Assembly: GCA_038093515.1 (NCBI GenBank)
Contig: JBBPSI010000032.1
Coordinates: 62,001-126,000 of the forward strand
Length of the DNA stretch: 64,000 nucleotides
Reading direction: 5' to 3'
Origin: Butyriboletus loyo
Taxonomy: Eukaryota; Basidiomycota; Agaricomycetes; Boletales; Boletaceae
Positions 22,601-34,429 of the stretch are shown here, in pieces (the first letter of the stretch is position 1; the number at the start of each line of letters is the position of its first letter). The notes below the pieces were generated by a model, which saw only the letters and a program-made list of their open reading frames with translations, did no database searches and was not told the origin of the DNA. The position numbers and the translations under genes were made by a program.

Positions 22601-24209
22601 CTATGATTTCGCCTTCCCCTTATCCATACCCACTCCAAAACGTTTCAGCTTCTCAAAATATTTTTGTACACGACTTGCAACCTGTCTTGGAGTCCGCCGC
22701 CCTCCCATTGCCTGCGAGATTTTGGCCCACCTGCAAGATATGAGTTAACTGATAGAACACGACACACGAAGACACGTACCGGTTCCGCTCTCCGTCGGGA
22801 ATGTCTTCCAAGAGTCGCTCGAGAAGATGTTGCTCAGAAATGGACCATGCTTGCTTATAGGTATCAGATCTATTTGTATCCGTATCCGCGTTGACTCCCG
22901 ACATGGACAGCGGTTCCGTCTTCGGTTTGCGGACTGCGTCACTAATCTCCGCGATGTCGCGACAGCGCTTACCGAGGCTTTGTGATGGCATCGGGGGAAG
23001 TGAGGTAGGCGACGGCTCATTCTCCGTCAGCGCTGCCAGAGCCTGAGACTGGAGTTTCAGAGACGGTTTACGTGTACGAAATGGCCGATCGACGTTGTCC
23101 TGCCGGGGAACGATTGGCTGACGGGTTCTCGGCAGACTCGCATACTGCGCAGTATCCTCGAGAGCCACTACTCCCGCGCTATCAATATCCATAGGGTCAT
23201 TGATTTGGTCCAGGGGGCCGTCCAGTGGCGTAGATAGGCAAGACTGTGGCGTCTCCATGCTCACATCCACGTCCGTGCTCTCATCCTCAACGTCATGTCG
23301 GACGAATACACCATTAGATCCTTCCTCTCCGAGCCTACATCCAACAACCAAGTCTGGTTTAATCTTGCGCTTCTTTAATTCGCGAGTTTTTGAGCGTACG
23401 CGTTCGCGTTTGCGAATGGCTGTCATGGACTCCTGAATAACTGGAGGCTGCTGCTGCTCTTCGTCTTCATCTTCAGAGAGAGGGGTTGGTAAGGTAAGAG
23501 TGGGGATATGATTACGGTCGTTTGGCGACGATGTGTTAACGTGAGAATTAGAAGTGACCGTAGGATTGGAAAGCGCGACCATGTCAGCGGAGGGGGATAA
23601 GCTTTGAAACACAGGGTCGAGGACGATTTTACGTGCATCCTTGACGAATTTCTGAAGAAAAGACAACGGGGATTGCTGGGTATTGGAAGGGACGGTTTGT
23701 TGAGTGTGATCAATTCGAGTTCGAATGGCGAGGGTACGCAGGGGTGTTGCATCTACAATCCGGGAGGTACGATGAGTTCGACAGGTGATCACGGATTTGG
23801 TGGCAAATGCAAACCACTCGACGAAAATGCTTCCCAGTCAATATTGGCCGGGAAGGACTGAGCGGGATGATAGTCTTGCAATTTTGATATCTTGTCTTCA
23901 ATTCTCAGCAGCTGGGACGTGGAAGCATCATTCGCCTACGCAGACGTCTCGAGGTCACCGATGAGTGGCACAGCGAGAGAAGAAAGAGAGATACCTGGAA
24001 GTTGCTGCGATTCGCGAACTGCTCCGGAGACGCGAGAGCCTCTGCCCTGAGCTTTTTTAGCCTTTCGATATCGGCCTGTGTTCGTGCGAGCAAGGTTCTT
24101 TGATGCTGTAGGTAGGCAGAGAGCGCCTCAAGCCTAGCATTTGGCACGAATGAGCCCCGAGAGGTGGATTGTGGACGAGCACGTACGTCTCTGCGCGTCT
24201 TGAATCCAT
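22601..24209 (-). CDS. Myb/SANT-domain protein similar to ZZZ3
   Basis: Probable nuclear protein. The start is MDSRRAET at 24209, joined by a 53 nt intron to LEALSAYLQHQRTLLARTQA, a coiled coil. Then come a short exon with PANIDWEAFSSS and a long disordered exon containing the basic patch KRERVRSKTRELKKRKIKPD and acidic DEDEEQQQPP. The C-terminal Myb/SANT repeat is AWSISEQHLLERLLEDIPDG ERNR, then, after the intron (about 22780-22732), WAKISQAMGGRRTPRQVASR VQKYFEKL. That last stretch closely follows the Myb repeat of animal ZZZ3 (QVASRVQKYF), a subunit of the ATAC histone acetyltransferase complex. The ZZ zinc finger that follows in animals is absent; the protein stops at DKGKAKS (22601). A role in chromatin is inferred. 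Confidence 0.78.
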
Positions 24210-24467
24210 GAATGGCCGCTGCTCGTCCTCGTGGTCATGGAATGAAGGTCTGTCGCCCAGAGCAAAAGTCGCCGTCCACGTCGACCACGCCGGCCGCGCC
24301 CCAAAATTTCTCCTAAGGCGGGCCAGACCAAAGGAATTCTACGTTAGGAAGGTCCTTCGCACGCCCGTCGTGAACTCGGACGGCTATCTTGCCCCACGCG
24401 GACGTCGTGCTCGTCGTCGCCCACAGCGAGCAAGCACCAAACGCATCCCCGCTCGCCGTGCGGCACG

Positions 24468-26911
24468 ATGTCCTCGCAGTCCCTCAACACCTCCTCAACG
24501 ACCTCCCTGTCCCCGAGCATCGCTAATCTAAACGCCTTCTCCTCCCCCAAGCCCACTCCAGAGTCCATCCAACTTGCCCAGCAGCGGCGTATGGCCGCTT
24601 CATCGCAGCCGCCTCCAACATCGCTGGGCCTGGTGCGGTTGTTTTTTACACGCGCAATGAATCAACCCAGCTGACCGACACCGAATAGCCAGAGCCAGTC
24701 TTCGGACACCCGCCCTCTCCCCGCAGGCCACACTCCCCCCTTCGTAACGACTTTGTGCCAAGAAGAAACTCACAAGAAAGCCACTCTGGCGACGACGACG
24801 ACGACGACGATAACAACGATGCTGATCGCACGTGGGCGCGTAGCCAGTCCCCCACTGCATCAGTGACCCAGTTCGCGGCTACCTTCGCACAGCGAGTTGG
24901 CTCATTCATCAGTCCCGCACCAGGGAGTCGGACCCTCCCGTCTGATGCCGAGCTGGAGGCAGAAGCACAACGAGAACGCGACCGAAGTAGGCGCGAAGCT
25001 GAACTGATACTCACCCAAGAAGCAGGAGAACGGCGCGCGATGGAGGAACGTGTCTTGGCCATGATGAATTCTGGGTCTCCTAGTTCATTGCCTCCCCCAC
25101 GTGGAAGATCCCAGACATTGCCCAACCCCCCCTCGCCTGCCTCGTCCGCTAAGGATGGCGTCACGGGCTGGTGGCAAGCTACAAAGTCGAGGCTCACCCC
25201 CACCAAGGACAAGGAGCCCCTCACGCCCGCCCAACAGATTATCCGGGAAGCTAGATCGCGTTCAAATGAAAGGAAAAACTCCAAGGATTGGCCTGCGTCT
25301 ATTTCGAACAAGTACACAGACCCTGCGTACCTCAATCTCAAGATCCCCACCAGTGGCTCTACTCCCCGAGCATCTTCCTCTCCCACATCACCTACCGCTA
25401 ACAAGACACCGGCTAGGTTGTCACCTACTCCGGCGTCACAACCCATCAATCTCTCCCCGATCTCGCTCCAGCGAGGTACGTCGCCAGGTGGATCCCCCGC
25501 ACGTGAACAGCCTCCCATGTATGCGTCATTTACCCCTTCAGGGACTCTGGATGTCCCGGGAACATTGTTGGTCGTAGCCAAACGCTTTGAAAAACTCGAA
25601 CGCTGGACTGTGACCCATGTACGTGCCCTCGAAGAGCGCATGGGAGATGTCGAACGCTGGCTCGTTGACAGAGAGAGCGAGCGTACCAAAGGAAAAGAAC
25701 AAGAAAGGGCGAATGAACCAGCACAAGTCACACAGCTGACGGAAACAGACCTTGGGGTGATCAGAGACGACATCACCGAACTCCAGGGGCGCATCACCGA
25801 GCTCGGACGAGAAATGGCACGCTTTGCGACATCTCCTGCCATCCTGTCCACCAACACCGCGGTTCACGAGTCTCCCGAACTGCGTTCAGCCCCTCCAACC
25901 GAGTCCATGATCGTGAGCACGCACGAAACTTCGTTCAGCTCAGCATCCTCCACTAGCCCACTGGGCAGTGGAATGAGTACACCGGCTATGGGCATTCTCT
26001 CAACACCTCGCCGCGCGCCCTCACTCACGGCCCGGGAGTCCACGAGCCCCCCTCTTTCCCGTATTGCGTTATCAAAGACCTCATCCAGAGCGGGGACGCG
26101 CCTTCCATACCCCACGGGAGATTACGCCAGCCCCAGCGACATTATCTCCCCAACGCATACCCCCGCCAGCTCCCCTCCGCCAGCTTCACGACCAACATCT
26201 ATGGTTATCTCCGGCCTCCCTCCAATGTCCTCTTCCCTCGATTTTTCCGCACCCACGTCGCCGCCTACGCGTATGATGTCTCCCACCCCGAGTGGCCTTC
26301 CTCCCCCAAGCGTCCCAAGCGCCAGGGGAAGCAGCGTCAGCCCGACGCCGCTCTCTGGCGGGCGGAAACGCTACACGGTCGCATTAGGCGGCCCGATCGT
26401 CGCCCCGCCAGAAGTGGAGGTTGAATACGAACGAGAGCGGGCGAGGGCGCTGATGGGTACTGCTTATTTCTCAACCACGACAGAGAGCAGCGACGACGAC
26501 GACGATGAGGAGCACGGCGGTGGTGAGACGGTCGGCAAAAAGGGTGCAGCGCGTGCAGCGGCTGTGATGAAGCTCGCGGGGACACAGAATCTGCACTTTG
26601 GGAAGGCTGCCTCGACTGCGTCGAGTCCGAGAGCGAGGGCGCAGTCGACGTATGGCGCGTCATCTTTGCAGAGCAATCAGGCTGCTATGTCGAAACACCG
26701 TCTAAGGTCGCAGTCCACAGACTTTCGGACGGACAACAAGGCAGGTGGGGACCAACATCACCAACCTAGTCGGTTTGTCGATCCGCTGGTCTTGCGACGG
26801 CAGTCCAAGACCGAGAAGAGCAAGGATAATAAGCCACTGACAGGTCCGGGGAGGAAGGTCCCTGTTGGACAGCTGGTTGCGTTTTTCGACTCGGAGAGGA
26901 GTAATCATTGA
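24468..26911 (+). CDS. Large disordered Ser/Pro-rich protein with coiled coils, unknown function
   Basis: Two-exon gene. Exon 1 begins MSSQSLNTSSTTSLSPSIAN (24468) and ends at LGL. A 57 nt intron (about 24635-24691, GT...TAG) leads in frame to PEPVFGHPPSPRRPHSPLRN and one exon of about 740 codons, stop at 26909-26911. Visible parts are an acidic run of seven Asp, a charged helix AELEAEAQRERDRSRREAEL, a second helix pair around KRFEKLERWTVTHVRALEER and DLGVIRDDITELQGRITELG, a long Ser/Thr/Pro stretch, then basic RGRKRYTVALGG-like sequence. The C-terminus is QLVAFFDSERSNH. No membrane segments or catalytic motif. The central TxLPxPT/SSPS-rich part suggests phosphorylation and cytoskeletal or cell-end scaffolding, but that is a guess. 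I do not recognise the family. Confidence 0.75.
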
Positions 26912-27194
26912 TTTTACTGCCATGATGTTTTGATACCTCGATCGAAGTTCTTGACTTATCTTAACTTGGGTATGTCTGATGCTGTGGTGTGGTTACTTTG
27001 TTTAACAGACTGGATACCACAAGTTTGCTCAGTTTTCGATACATTTCTTTCCCTTTGCTACGAATGCGAGAAATATCATACGGTTTGTACTAGTACACAT
27101 GCAAGACTCGAAGTGTTAACCCATCGTGGGGTGATCAAGTCATCCTACGCATCAGATATTTAATGAAACAGCGAGACAAAAAGCAGGAAGACAG

Positions 27195-27710
27195 ATGTTT
27201 CGTTCTATCATGCTGGCTCAACGAACAATCTTTGGGAGTGCCTGTAAGAGCTTGATATCGAAGAAAACATTTGCGCCACCATTTGGAACCTCAGATAAGA
27301 CTGAGCCTGTCGAAATCAAGGGAGGTTTCAAGTTCGACGAAGACGACAAGTCATATACCCTTTGGATGGTGAGTGGCTCTGGTGAGTCGGTAGACCTGCG
27401 CAATGAGTCCGTTTTTTATCGCTATCCTCACACATACTAACTCTTACAAAGCATTACCGCGACGTTTGTCTTGTTCAAAACCTACGGACCCAATGATGTG
27501 TTGTTCCTGACCTCGGTTTTCGCGATGGGTGATGAGAGTCTTGCAGGATACCATGGTGATAATCTACGGGATTTGGTCGATTCCACCGCGATAGTATGCT
27601 CTTGGGTAGAAAATGGCCTTCTGACTCGTTATCCTCTCGGTGTTGAAGATCATTACGCTTGTAGGTATCTTGTTGACCACGTTGTGGAACACAACCTACC
27701 AGCTGCATAG
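27195..27710 (+). CDS. Possible small two-exon hypothetical gene, frame unresolved
   Basis: Exon-like segment from ATG 27195 (MFRSIMLAQRTIFGSACKSL ... FKFDEDDKSYTLWM) is followed by a donor GTGAGT and an acceptor CTTACAAAG at about 27451. The downstream open frame reads FKTYGPNDVLFLTSVFAMGD to VVEHNLPAA-stop at 27710. The two segments look coding but the obvious donor (phase 0) and the downstream frame (phase 2) do not match. Either the splice choice is wrong or the gene carries a frameshift. No family recognised. Confidence 0.3.
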
Positions 27711-28369
27711 CTCGATGACGTCGCTTCTGGCATACACTATCGTGAGCGCTGCCCTTCCACTCTCGTCTTGCCACTCTGGATATTCTTAATGGTACACTCA
27801 CGTTCTGTCGTGCACGGTGACCTTTCAGACATGTGAACGACCGACAGAATTTGACCACCAAGGTGCCTTGCCTCAAAACTGTCAATGCTGTCTCGACAGG
27901 GAAGACTCTGAGACGGCCTAGCTGTGATAAGTGATTGAGCGTCAGTGGACGTTTATGCAGCGGTGCTGGTCGACTTCAATCGTGCCTGTCGAGTGAGGAG
28001 ATTCTTCACCAAGAACGAGATTACCTCTACTTGAAATGGTAAGGTAAATCTTTCCAGGCACACTCTTCAAGCTCTCGAGAATCGATTTCCGTGAAGGTCT
28101 GTGCAGAGTAGCTGGCGTTATTGTATTCGGGGGGGTGTCGGTTAGCACGAAACCTCGACACCACGTTTTTGAATTCAGGACAGTGGTGTTTGGACAAGCT
28201 GAATTGATTAGTCAGCATCCGTGGTTGAGACGAACAAGTTTCCAAATATGGGATTGAAGCTCTATGATGGCTCCTCCCTCGCAGAGACCCCTGCGAAGCT
28301 AATTAGCAAGTCGAGCCGCGTAGCAGTTCCGAACTTGTTCCCTTTCTTCTACCAACATCTACCCATCGC
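27711..28369. other. Intergenic region upstream of ATG1
   Basis: About 660 bases with no supportable exon on either strand. Presumably it includes the ATG1 promoter. Confidence 0.45.
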
Positions 28370-31300
28370 ATGCAAGCCTCCCCTGCGACAGGGCGTCCGT
28401 CAAGCATGCCCCCCGACAAATCCATCGCAAGACGGGCGACCGAGGACGACGAAGCTCGTCCATATGTGATCGTGAGCGACATTGGCAAGGGAAGCTTTGC
28501 AACTGTGTACAAGGGATACCACGAGGTATGTATCGCACGACCGTTGCTTTTGAAACCATAACTCAATTATCGTTGGCGCCTATTAGGAAACACATCACAC
28601 AGTCGCTATCAAATCCGTCCGAAGAGATATCCTCACAACCAAGTTGCTCGACAATCTTCAAAGCGAAATCGAAATTCTAAAGTCATTGTCCCACCGCCAT
28701 GTTACAAAGCTTATCGACATCGTGGTATGTGACTTTCATTTTGGTTCACGATCATCGTTCGGGCTACGCGCAGAGTCGCTATCATACGTCCAGAAAGAGC
28801 GCGACCCCCCTCTGATGCGATCGGGTCACGCCTGGCGTTAACCCTTTGTCGTTCCGAACCAATCAGTCTCGTGTCTCGTACTCACACGTCGTCTCTCAGC
28901 GTGCCGAACGGAACATATTCCTCATTATGGAATATTGCGCAGGTGGCGACCTCACGAACTACATCAAGAAGCGCGGTCGCGTCGAGAGTCTTGAATACGT
29001 TCCCACTCCTGGAGCTGCCTTGCAATACTACCCGCATCCAAGGTCGGGAGGCCTTGACGAAATTGTCGTTCGCAGCTTTCTGCGTCAGCTAGGTATGTCT
29101 TTTTCCCCTCAGCATTCCGTTCACACGAGTAATACCACGTTGCATAGCGCGAGCGCTGAAATTCTTGAGAACTAGAAACCTCGTCCATCGTGACATCAAG
29201 CCACAGGTAGAGACCCTTTTGCTTTTCTTACGCATTCGGGACTCAATGAACATAGAATTTACTCCTGAATCCAGCTCCCCCAGAGGAGCTGGCGAAAGGA
29301 CATCCCATCGGTGTACCAATCCTGAAGGTCGCTGACTTCGGGTTTGCACGCTCTCTTCCTAACGCAATGTTGGCAGAGACTTTATGTGGCTCACCGTAAG
29401 TTTGTATTGGAGCTGGGGATTGGTGCGAAGCTGAGCATTGAACTAGGTTATACATGGCACCTGAGATCCTGCGATACGAGAAGTACGATGCAAAAGCTGA
29501 CCTTTGGAGTGTTGGTGCTGTACTGTACGAGATGTGTGTAGGGAAACCACCATTCCGCGCGCAGAATCACGTCGAGCTTCTGAAGAAGATTGAGCACTCC
29601 AAAGGTGTCAAGTTTCCCGACGAGGATCCTTCGCGCGCCACCTCAAATCATACCACTCCCCACTCCACGTCCTCGACAAAGCCGGAAGAATCACAGACTG
29701 TTCCTTCTGACATCAAAGAGCTTATCCGTGCCCTTTTGAGACGTCGGCCTACGGAACGTGCTAGCTTCGAAGAATTCTTTAAAAGCGAAGCCCTCGCGAA
29801 GTCCAAGTTCCCTCGTCCGGCCTCTGAACCTCCATTGCGCACGACTACGATCGCCGCCGTTTCCAGCATGCAAACTGAAGAGGAAGAGGATCCGCCCATC
29901 GGTAAAATTCCAGAGCACCATAAGGTAATTCCCCCAGAGGTGCTCGACCCCAAGGCGATGATCCCACCCAGCAAGTTTCATTTTCGAAGAAGGGAGACGA
30001 TATCGGAGGACACTGCAGTGGCTATTCCCGGTCCACCTTCTCAAAGGTAATATATCATGGTGCTCGGTATCTCATACGGTGGTGTTGATTTGTCACGAAT
30101 AGCCCAACTTTATCGCGTGGCAAGGCATCTCCGAACCCGCTCGAACCCGCTCAAATCCGAACTGACGCGGAACCCGATCCGGTGGTTGAAAACAACCAAG
30201 GTCGACTCGCCCCTAAGCCCCTATCCACTGAAGGATCATTCATCCCAGGCGAATCGGAAGAGGATGGAATTATTCGAAAAGAATATGTACTTGTCGGCGA
30301 TGTGCGTGCGCTTGAGTTTAATCGCGCAGTCGATGGTAAGTTACATGCCGTTCCGCCGATCCTTGCAGATCTCTCATCAAAGGATCTACAGAACTCAGCA
30401 CAGCCCGTCACAGGACACCTCGTGAGCATCGCACTGTTGGATCTCCCCTTGCGGATGAAACGTATCCTTCGGACTATATACCACCATCACCCCGCTCGAA
30501 TTCCCCTCTAACCGCGCCGATCCCCACGACTTACAATACCACGTTTCCTCCCCCGCCACACCCTCTTGCACCCCCGCTTTCCTCCTCCCCTACTCGCACA
30601 GCCTCAAACGCGCTCAGTCGCGCGCTGTCCCTCGCATCTCGTAAACTGTTTGGGGTATCGACACCCAAATCACCCATTTCCCCAGGCTCCGGTCACTACC
30701 GTGCACCATCGTCACCACGCCGACCGCAAATTTTGCTGAGATCCCCCACAAATGAAGGAGATGTGGACAAGAATGGTGTCCTCGCTGTCCGTGATCCGAT
30801 GGAGGATGAATTACTTGCTGCGTTGGAGGAGTTGGCACAGAAGACAGACGTGTTGACACACTGGGCGGATGAGATGTACGAGGCTGTGAAGGCAGTTCCA
30901 CAGAGTCAGCTTTCTGTTGGTTTCCTTCATCGTTTATTGTCGTGACTGATGTGTTTGGTCTTACACAGAGCCCCTTCCTGATCCCACCAAATTTGTACGT
31001 CGAGAAGGTGAAGCTGAAAAGCATGCGGAACGACGGCGGAATGCAGATCAAGAAGCGGAATTTACGGCTGTGACATGCGTTGCGGTGTACATGCTCTTGA
31101 TGTCATTCTCTCAAAGAGGGATTGATAAATTACGGAATTATCAAGAACATCTCCGCATGCGATACCCTGATGGTGACTTTATGGTCAGCGCGGGGTTTGA
31201 TGATGGTAAACGCTTTCTGTTTGTGCTTTTCGGGTGCGATGCTGAAGGCTCTGTCCAGCGCTTGCATGGTTCAAAGAACAATTCATCAAGTGTAATGACC

Positions 31301-31875
31301 GCGCAGCGCTCGTGAAGACGTGGTTGCCAGTGCAATATGACGGTCCTAAGATATATCTTGATCAATTGGTTTATGATCGGGCGCTGATGCTCGTCAGTAG
31401 CTTGCCTTTTCGTTGATTTCGTTGATGTTGAAGTTAATGTCCTTGATTTTTTGCAGAGTCGAACAGCTGCTCGGAAAGAGCTCTTGGATCAGGCAAGAAG
31501 TCCTGACGAATGTGAGAAATTGTACGAAGAGTCCTTGTGGTGTCTGTACACCCTTCAAGACGATCTCCAACAAGATAATCCATTCATGGAGGAAGATCGA
31601 AATACGATAGCGACGTGTAAGTTTTCCTTTCAGTTTTTCTTCGATGTATATACATGTCACTTCATGTTCTTTTCTTTACTATCGCAGGGATAACAAGGAC
31701 GAAGCTCCGCCTTGTTCGTTGCCGAGCTCGGATGGGCATGAACCATAGCGATCGGATGAAGGACGCACTCTTGGATCAGAATCTGGTCGATGCGAGGTAT
31801 CCACCACCTTGGGATCCACAAATGCTCGAGAAACTTGAACGGAAACAGCAGGCTGTGGCTAGGCAGCGCTCGTGA
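28370..31875 (+). CDS. ATG1: Atg1/ULK serine/threonine kinase, autophagy initiation
   Basis: Protein kinase that starts autophagosome formation with Atg13 and Atg17/FIP200-type partners. Start at 28370 ([15 protein letters not shown]); a second in-frame Met at 28406 is possible. The kinase domain is split by short introns: [20 protein letters not shown] (Gly loop), [13 protein letters not shown] (catalytic Lys), [34 protein letters not shown] (HRD), [15 protein letters not shown] (DFG), [20 protein letters not shown] (activation loop/APE) and [21 protein letters not shown] long Ser/Pro-rich linker follows. The C-terminal tandem MIT-like region has [55 protein letters not shown] and [20 protein letters not shown], ending RQRS-stop at 31875. 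An unusually large insert ([20 protein letters not shown]) lies between the hinge and the catalytic loop, as in other basidiomycete Atg1 proteins. About ten exons. Confidence 0.93.
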
Positions 31876-31947
31876 CATCGTTCATCGACCATCGATCATC
31901 GTACCGTCACTCTTCATCTTCACGTTCACGCTAGTTTTGATCACCAT

Positions 31948-31983
31948 ATCATCGTCGTCATTATCATTATCATCATCATCATC
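31948..31983 (+). repeat. ATC/ATT trinucleotide simple repeat
   Basis: Imperfect ATC/GTC/ATT triplet run in the 3' flank of ATG1, between its stop and the SFM1 3' end. Confidence 0.7.
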
Positions 31984-32442
31984 TCTCTTTTCATCATCGG
32001 TAGCGGTCATCGTTTGCTGAACGTTTTTGGATGCGACGAGTTCATGATGATGGACTACTTCATTTGTGTTTAAATGTAATCCTTTTTTTTTCTGTTTGCG
32101 GTGATATCTCTTTAGGGACCCTACTCGTCGTTCAAACGTTTATATACCGTCGTATTTATCATGCATGGAGATGCTACCATTGTAATATCCAATTGCTGTA
32201 TCTTACTTTTAGATGGTATCGAGCACCATTTTAATCGCGATCGCTGTGTACGAGGAAGGGCTGGCATACATTTTCGTGTGGAAGACCTACCACGAAGATA
32301 GGGTGGGTCATCTATAGGAATGTCCATGTCATGCTCCCGAGGCGCAAGATCATAGCCTCGTCACTCGGTGCATGGTATGATCATTGCAACAATCTAATAG
32401 CACTTCGTAAACGCGCGTCGACCCCCCCGCTCGTCTCCGGGA

Positions 32443-33576
32443 TCAGAAATCAAAGCCCTTGTCAAAATCCTCATACAGCAACTCTCTCATTCCGGGTGGA
32501 AGAAGCGGTTCCCCGCCAGACCGGTCAGCGATGTACCCTGTAACACACGTGTGCGTCGTTCTGAGCAAACCGAACCAAGTCCGCCTCGAGAATAATAATC
32601 AGAACTGACTAAAAGGCATCTCGACGCTCTCCTTGACGTTGAACCTGATGGTCGGAAACTCCTGCAAAAAGAAGGGGAGGGGGGGGATCATGTGTCGTGA
32701 TCAGGCGTGGTTGGAGATTGGAGATTGGGTGTAGGGGGGAGACGTACGACATACGGTATGTCGTCCAGCAAAACTTTTTTATTTTATTTTATGTTATTTT
32801 ATTTTAATGTGGCGCCGGCGCATCAAGCTTCGAAGGAATCCATGGATACGGGGAGCTCACTTTTGTCATCGACGACTCGTTTCGTAACGCCGAGTGCCGT
32901 ATCGGTCGTCATCTGCACAGGCCCAAGGTGACGTGTCGGAAATCCGAGTTGACGCAGTTGCGATGTACGATCCTGAGGTGGATCGTCGCCTGATCGTTCC
33001 CCGTGTGAGAAGACTCAAAAGTCACGCTTTGAAGAGAACGAGGAATACCTAGTATTCCCTAGGAAAGGGTTAGTCAGAAAAAAAAAGAAAAAGAACGGAA
33101 AAATCCGCGAATTGTCTTACCCCGAATAAGAACCATTCGAATTCCAGACCGTCCTCTGGCTCAAGTTTGCGTTCAGCCTTGGGATCTAGCAGACAGACTT
33201 TAGAGAAGGGGACGTCTTGATTTTCCAGCAACTCCAAGATGGATTGTGTATATACTTGAGAAGATGCGACTGGCCCAGTGAAAGAGGATAGCCTCCCCTG
33301 TAGAGAGGCGCAGGATCTTTGTGAGAGATGGGTGAAGAGGACACGGGCAGATGTGCCAGCCAGCATCTTCATATGCTACCGAAGCGGGGTCAATGCAAAA
33401 TGGGATAATCCATTGAACGGAAAAACGTACGGTGTACTCGAGTTCGACCCACGGAGGAAGGGAGCTGGGGGTGGCCTCGTCCTCTTCCATGTGCTCTGTG
33501 GGTGTTTCTCAGTCGTCACGTTGCTCGACATGCACCATGTCTAGCCTGAATGACCTATGATATATGTCGGCCCCAT
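32443..33576 (-). CDS. SFM1: SPOUT-class protein arginine methyltransferase Sfm1
   Basis: Homologue of yeast Sfm1, a SPOUT-fold methyltransferase that methylates ribosomal protein Rps3 on arginine. Exon 1 starts at 33576, MGPTYII, and joins after a 56 nt intron to EHMEEDEATPSSLPPWVELE, the family N-terminus (KYIIEHMEE in yeast). Next come HMKMLAGTSARVLFTHLS, SKVCLLDPKAERKLEPEDGL, FEWFLFG joined to GILG, then LRQLGFPTRHLGPVQMTTDT ALGVTKRVV. The end is KESVEMPFRYIADRSGGEPL LPPGMRELLYEDFDKGFDF-stop at 32443. The CLLDP, FGGILG and MTTDTA motifs form the trefoil-knot cofactor site. The exon joins are phase-consistent, although the first donor (GTCATT) is weak. The 5' end overlaps a small plus-strand ORF (33557-33904). 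Confidence 0.88.
32774..32808. repeat. T-rich TTTTA simple repeat in an SFM1 intron
   Basis: T runs in a repeated ATTTT/ATTTTA pattern, inside or beside a minus-strand SFM1 intron. On the minus strand it is A-rich. Confidence 0.65.
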
Positions 33577-33904
33577 TCTCAGTTCCAACGTCCTGAGGCA
33601 ATCAGAAGGGCGAATCGTACAGTTTGTCAGGTCCTCACCTCCAAGTCAAGTTGATTGGAGCCGCCTGGGTACGGTGGGCGAGAAGGATCAGGTTGACGTT
33701 TTGACTGAGTTGGGATCCGGGGTTTCATTTAGGATCACGTATATCCTAACCCCACAATTCGTTACAGACCGTTGCTTATATAATCAAAGTCGTCACCGTT
33801 CTGTACGTTCAAGTTTGTGCTGTGCAAGCATGTTCTCAATTCACCAAGCAAAACGCCTTCAAGAGCAAACTCAAGATGATATAAGACATTCGCAAATTTC
33901 ATGA
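33557..33904 (+). CDS. Small ORF, plus arm of an inverted-repeat pair
   Basis: ATG-initiated ORF containing GEKDQVDVLTELGSGVSFRI TYILTPQFVT, nearly identical to the minus-strand ORF at 34407-34174. The start overlaps the SFM1 5' end antisense. After the shared part the frame diverges and looks random, so this is probably a truncated copy. Family not recognised. Confidence 0.3.
   Translation: MIYVGPILSSNVLRQSEGRIVQFVRSSPPSQVDWSRLGTVGEKDQVDVLTELGSGVSFRITYILTPQFVTDRCLYNQSRHRSVRSSLCCASMFSIHQAKRLQEQTQDDIRHSQIS
33668..33790 (+). repeat. Inverted repeat, left arm
   Basis: About 120 bases (core GGGATCCGGGGTTTCATTTA) recur on the opposite strand at about 34284-34160 with a handful of substitutions and two small indels. 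Confidence 0.85.
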
Positions 33905-34159
33905 GATTTGAACCAGGTATTGCTCACTGGCAGGCTGAATTTTCTAGATCCGACTTTTGTCTAAGACCCTCGAAATGCACATGTAGTCGGCAAGCTGTAC
34001 AGCATTGGTTGGCTTCATTGAACTCGACTTCGTTGCGGATGGGGAGAAAGCTCTGACACTCTCAGAAACGTTCTTCGACGGCTTCTCGTAGCTCACAAGT
34101 CAAGATTTTGATGCTCACCGTGCTCAGCGCTGTGCAGCGCTCGTTTGCAACCTTTGCTT

Positions 34160-34284
34160 ACATAAGCAGCGGTCTAGAATTCTGTAACGAATTGTGGGGT
34201 TAGGATATACGTGATCCTAAATGAAACCCCGGATCCCAACTCAGTCAAAATGTCAACTTGATCCTTCTCGCCCACCACCGTACT
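34160..34284 (-). repeat. Inverted repeat, right arm
   Basis: Reverse-complement partner of 33668-33790; the ~370-base loop between the arms has no gene. It carries the 3' part of the minus-strand ORF that starts at 34407. Confidence 0.85.
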
Positions 34285-34407
34285 GGGGTGATATTCACTT
34301 GGCAAACTTTCAAGCAGGGTAACGAGATATTTCATACTACTTTGATACGGCGGTCTTAATTCAACCTTGAAGCTGAGGACTTCGCCGGTAGTCGCCATGA
34401 CGGACAT
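34174..34407 (-). CDS. Small hypothetical protein, better-preserved copy of the inverted pair
   Basis: 77 codons from MSVMATTGEVLSFKVELRPP to YILTPQFVTEF-stop. Weak protein similarity extends upstream of the strong repeat (LESLPSEYHPSTV against SSPPSQVDWSRLGTV in the plus copy), so the duplicated unit was probably an expressed gene. The ORF could be the first exon of something larger. Function unknown. Confidence 0.35.
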   Translation of the reverse strand: MSVMATTGEVLSFKVELRPPYQSSMKYLVTLLESLPSEYHPSTVVGEKDQVDILTELGSGVSFRITYILTPQFVTEF

Positions 34408-34429
34408 CGATCATTAATTACGTATTCAC

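Noticed and set aside
24646..25857. 403-codon minus-strand ORF
   Set aside because: Antisense shadow of the large Ser/Pro-rich plus-strand gene, a common artefact of its codon bias.
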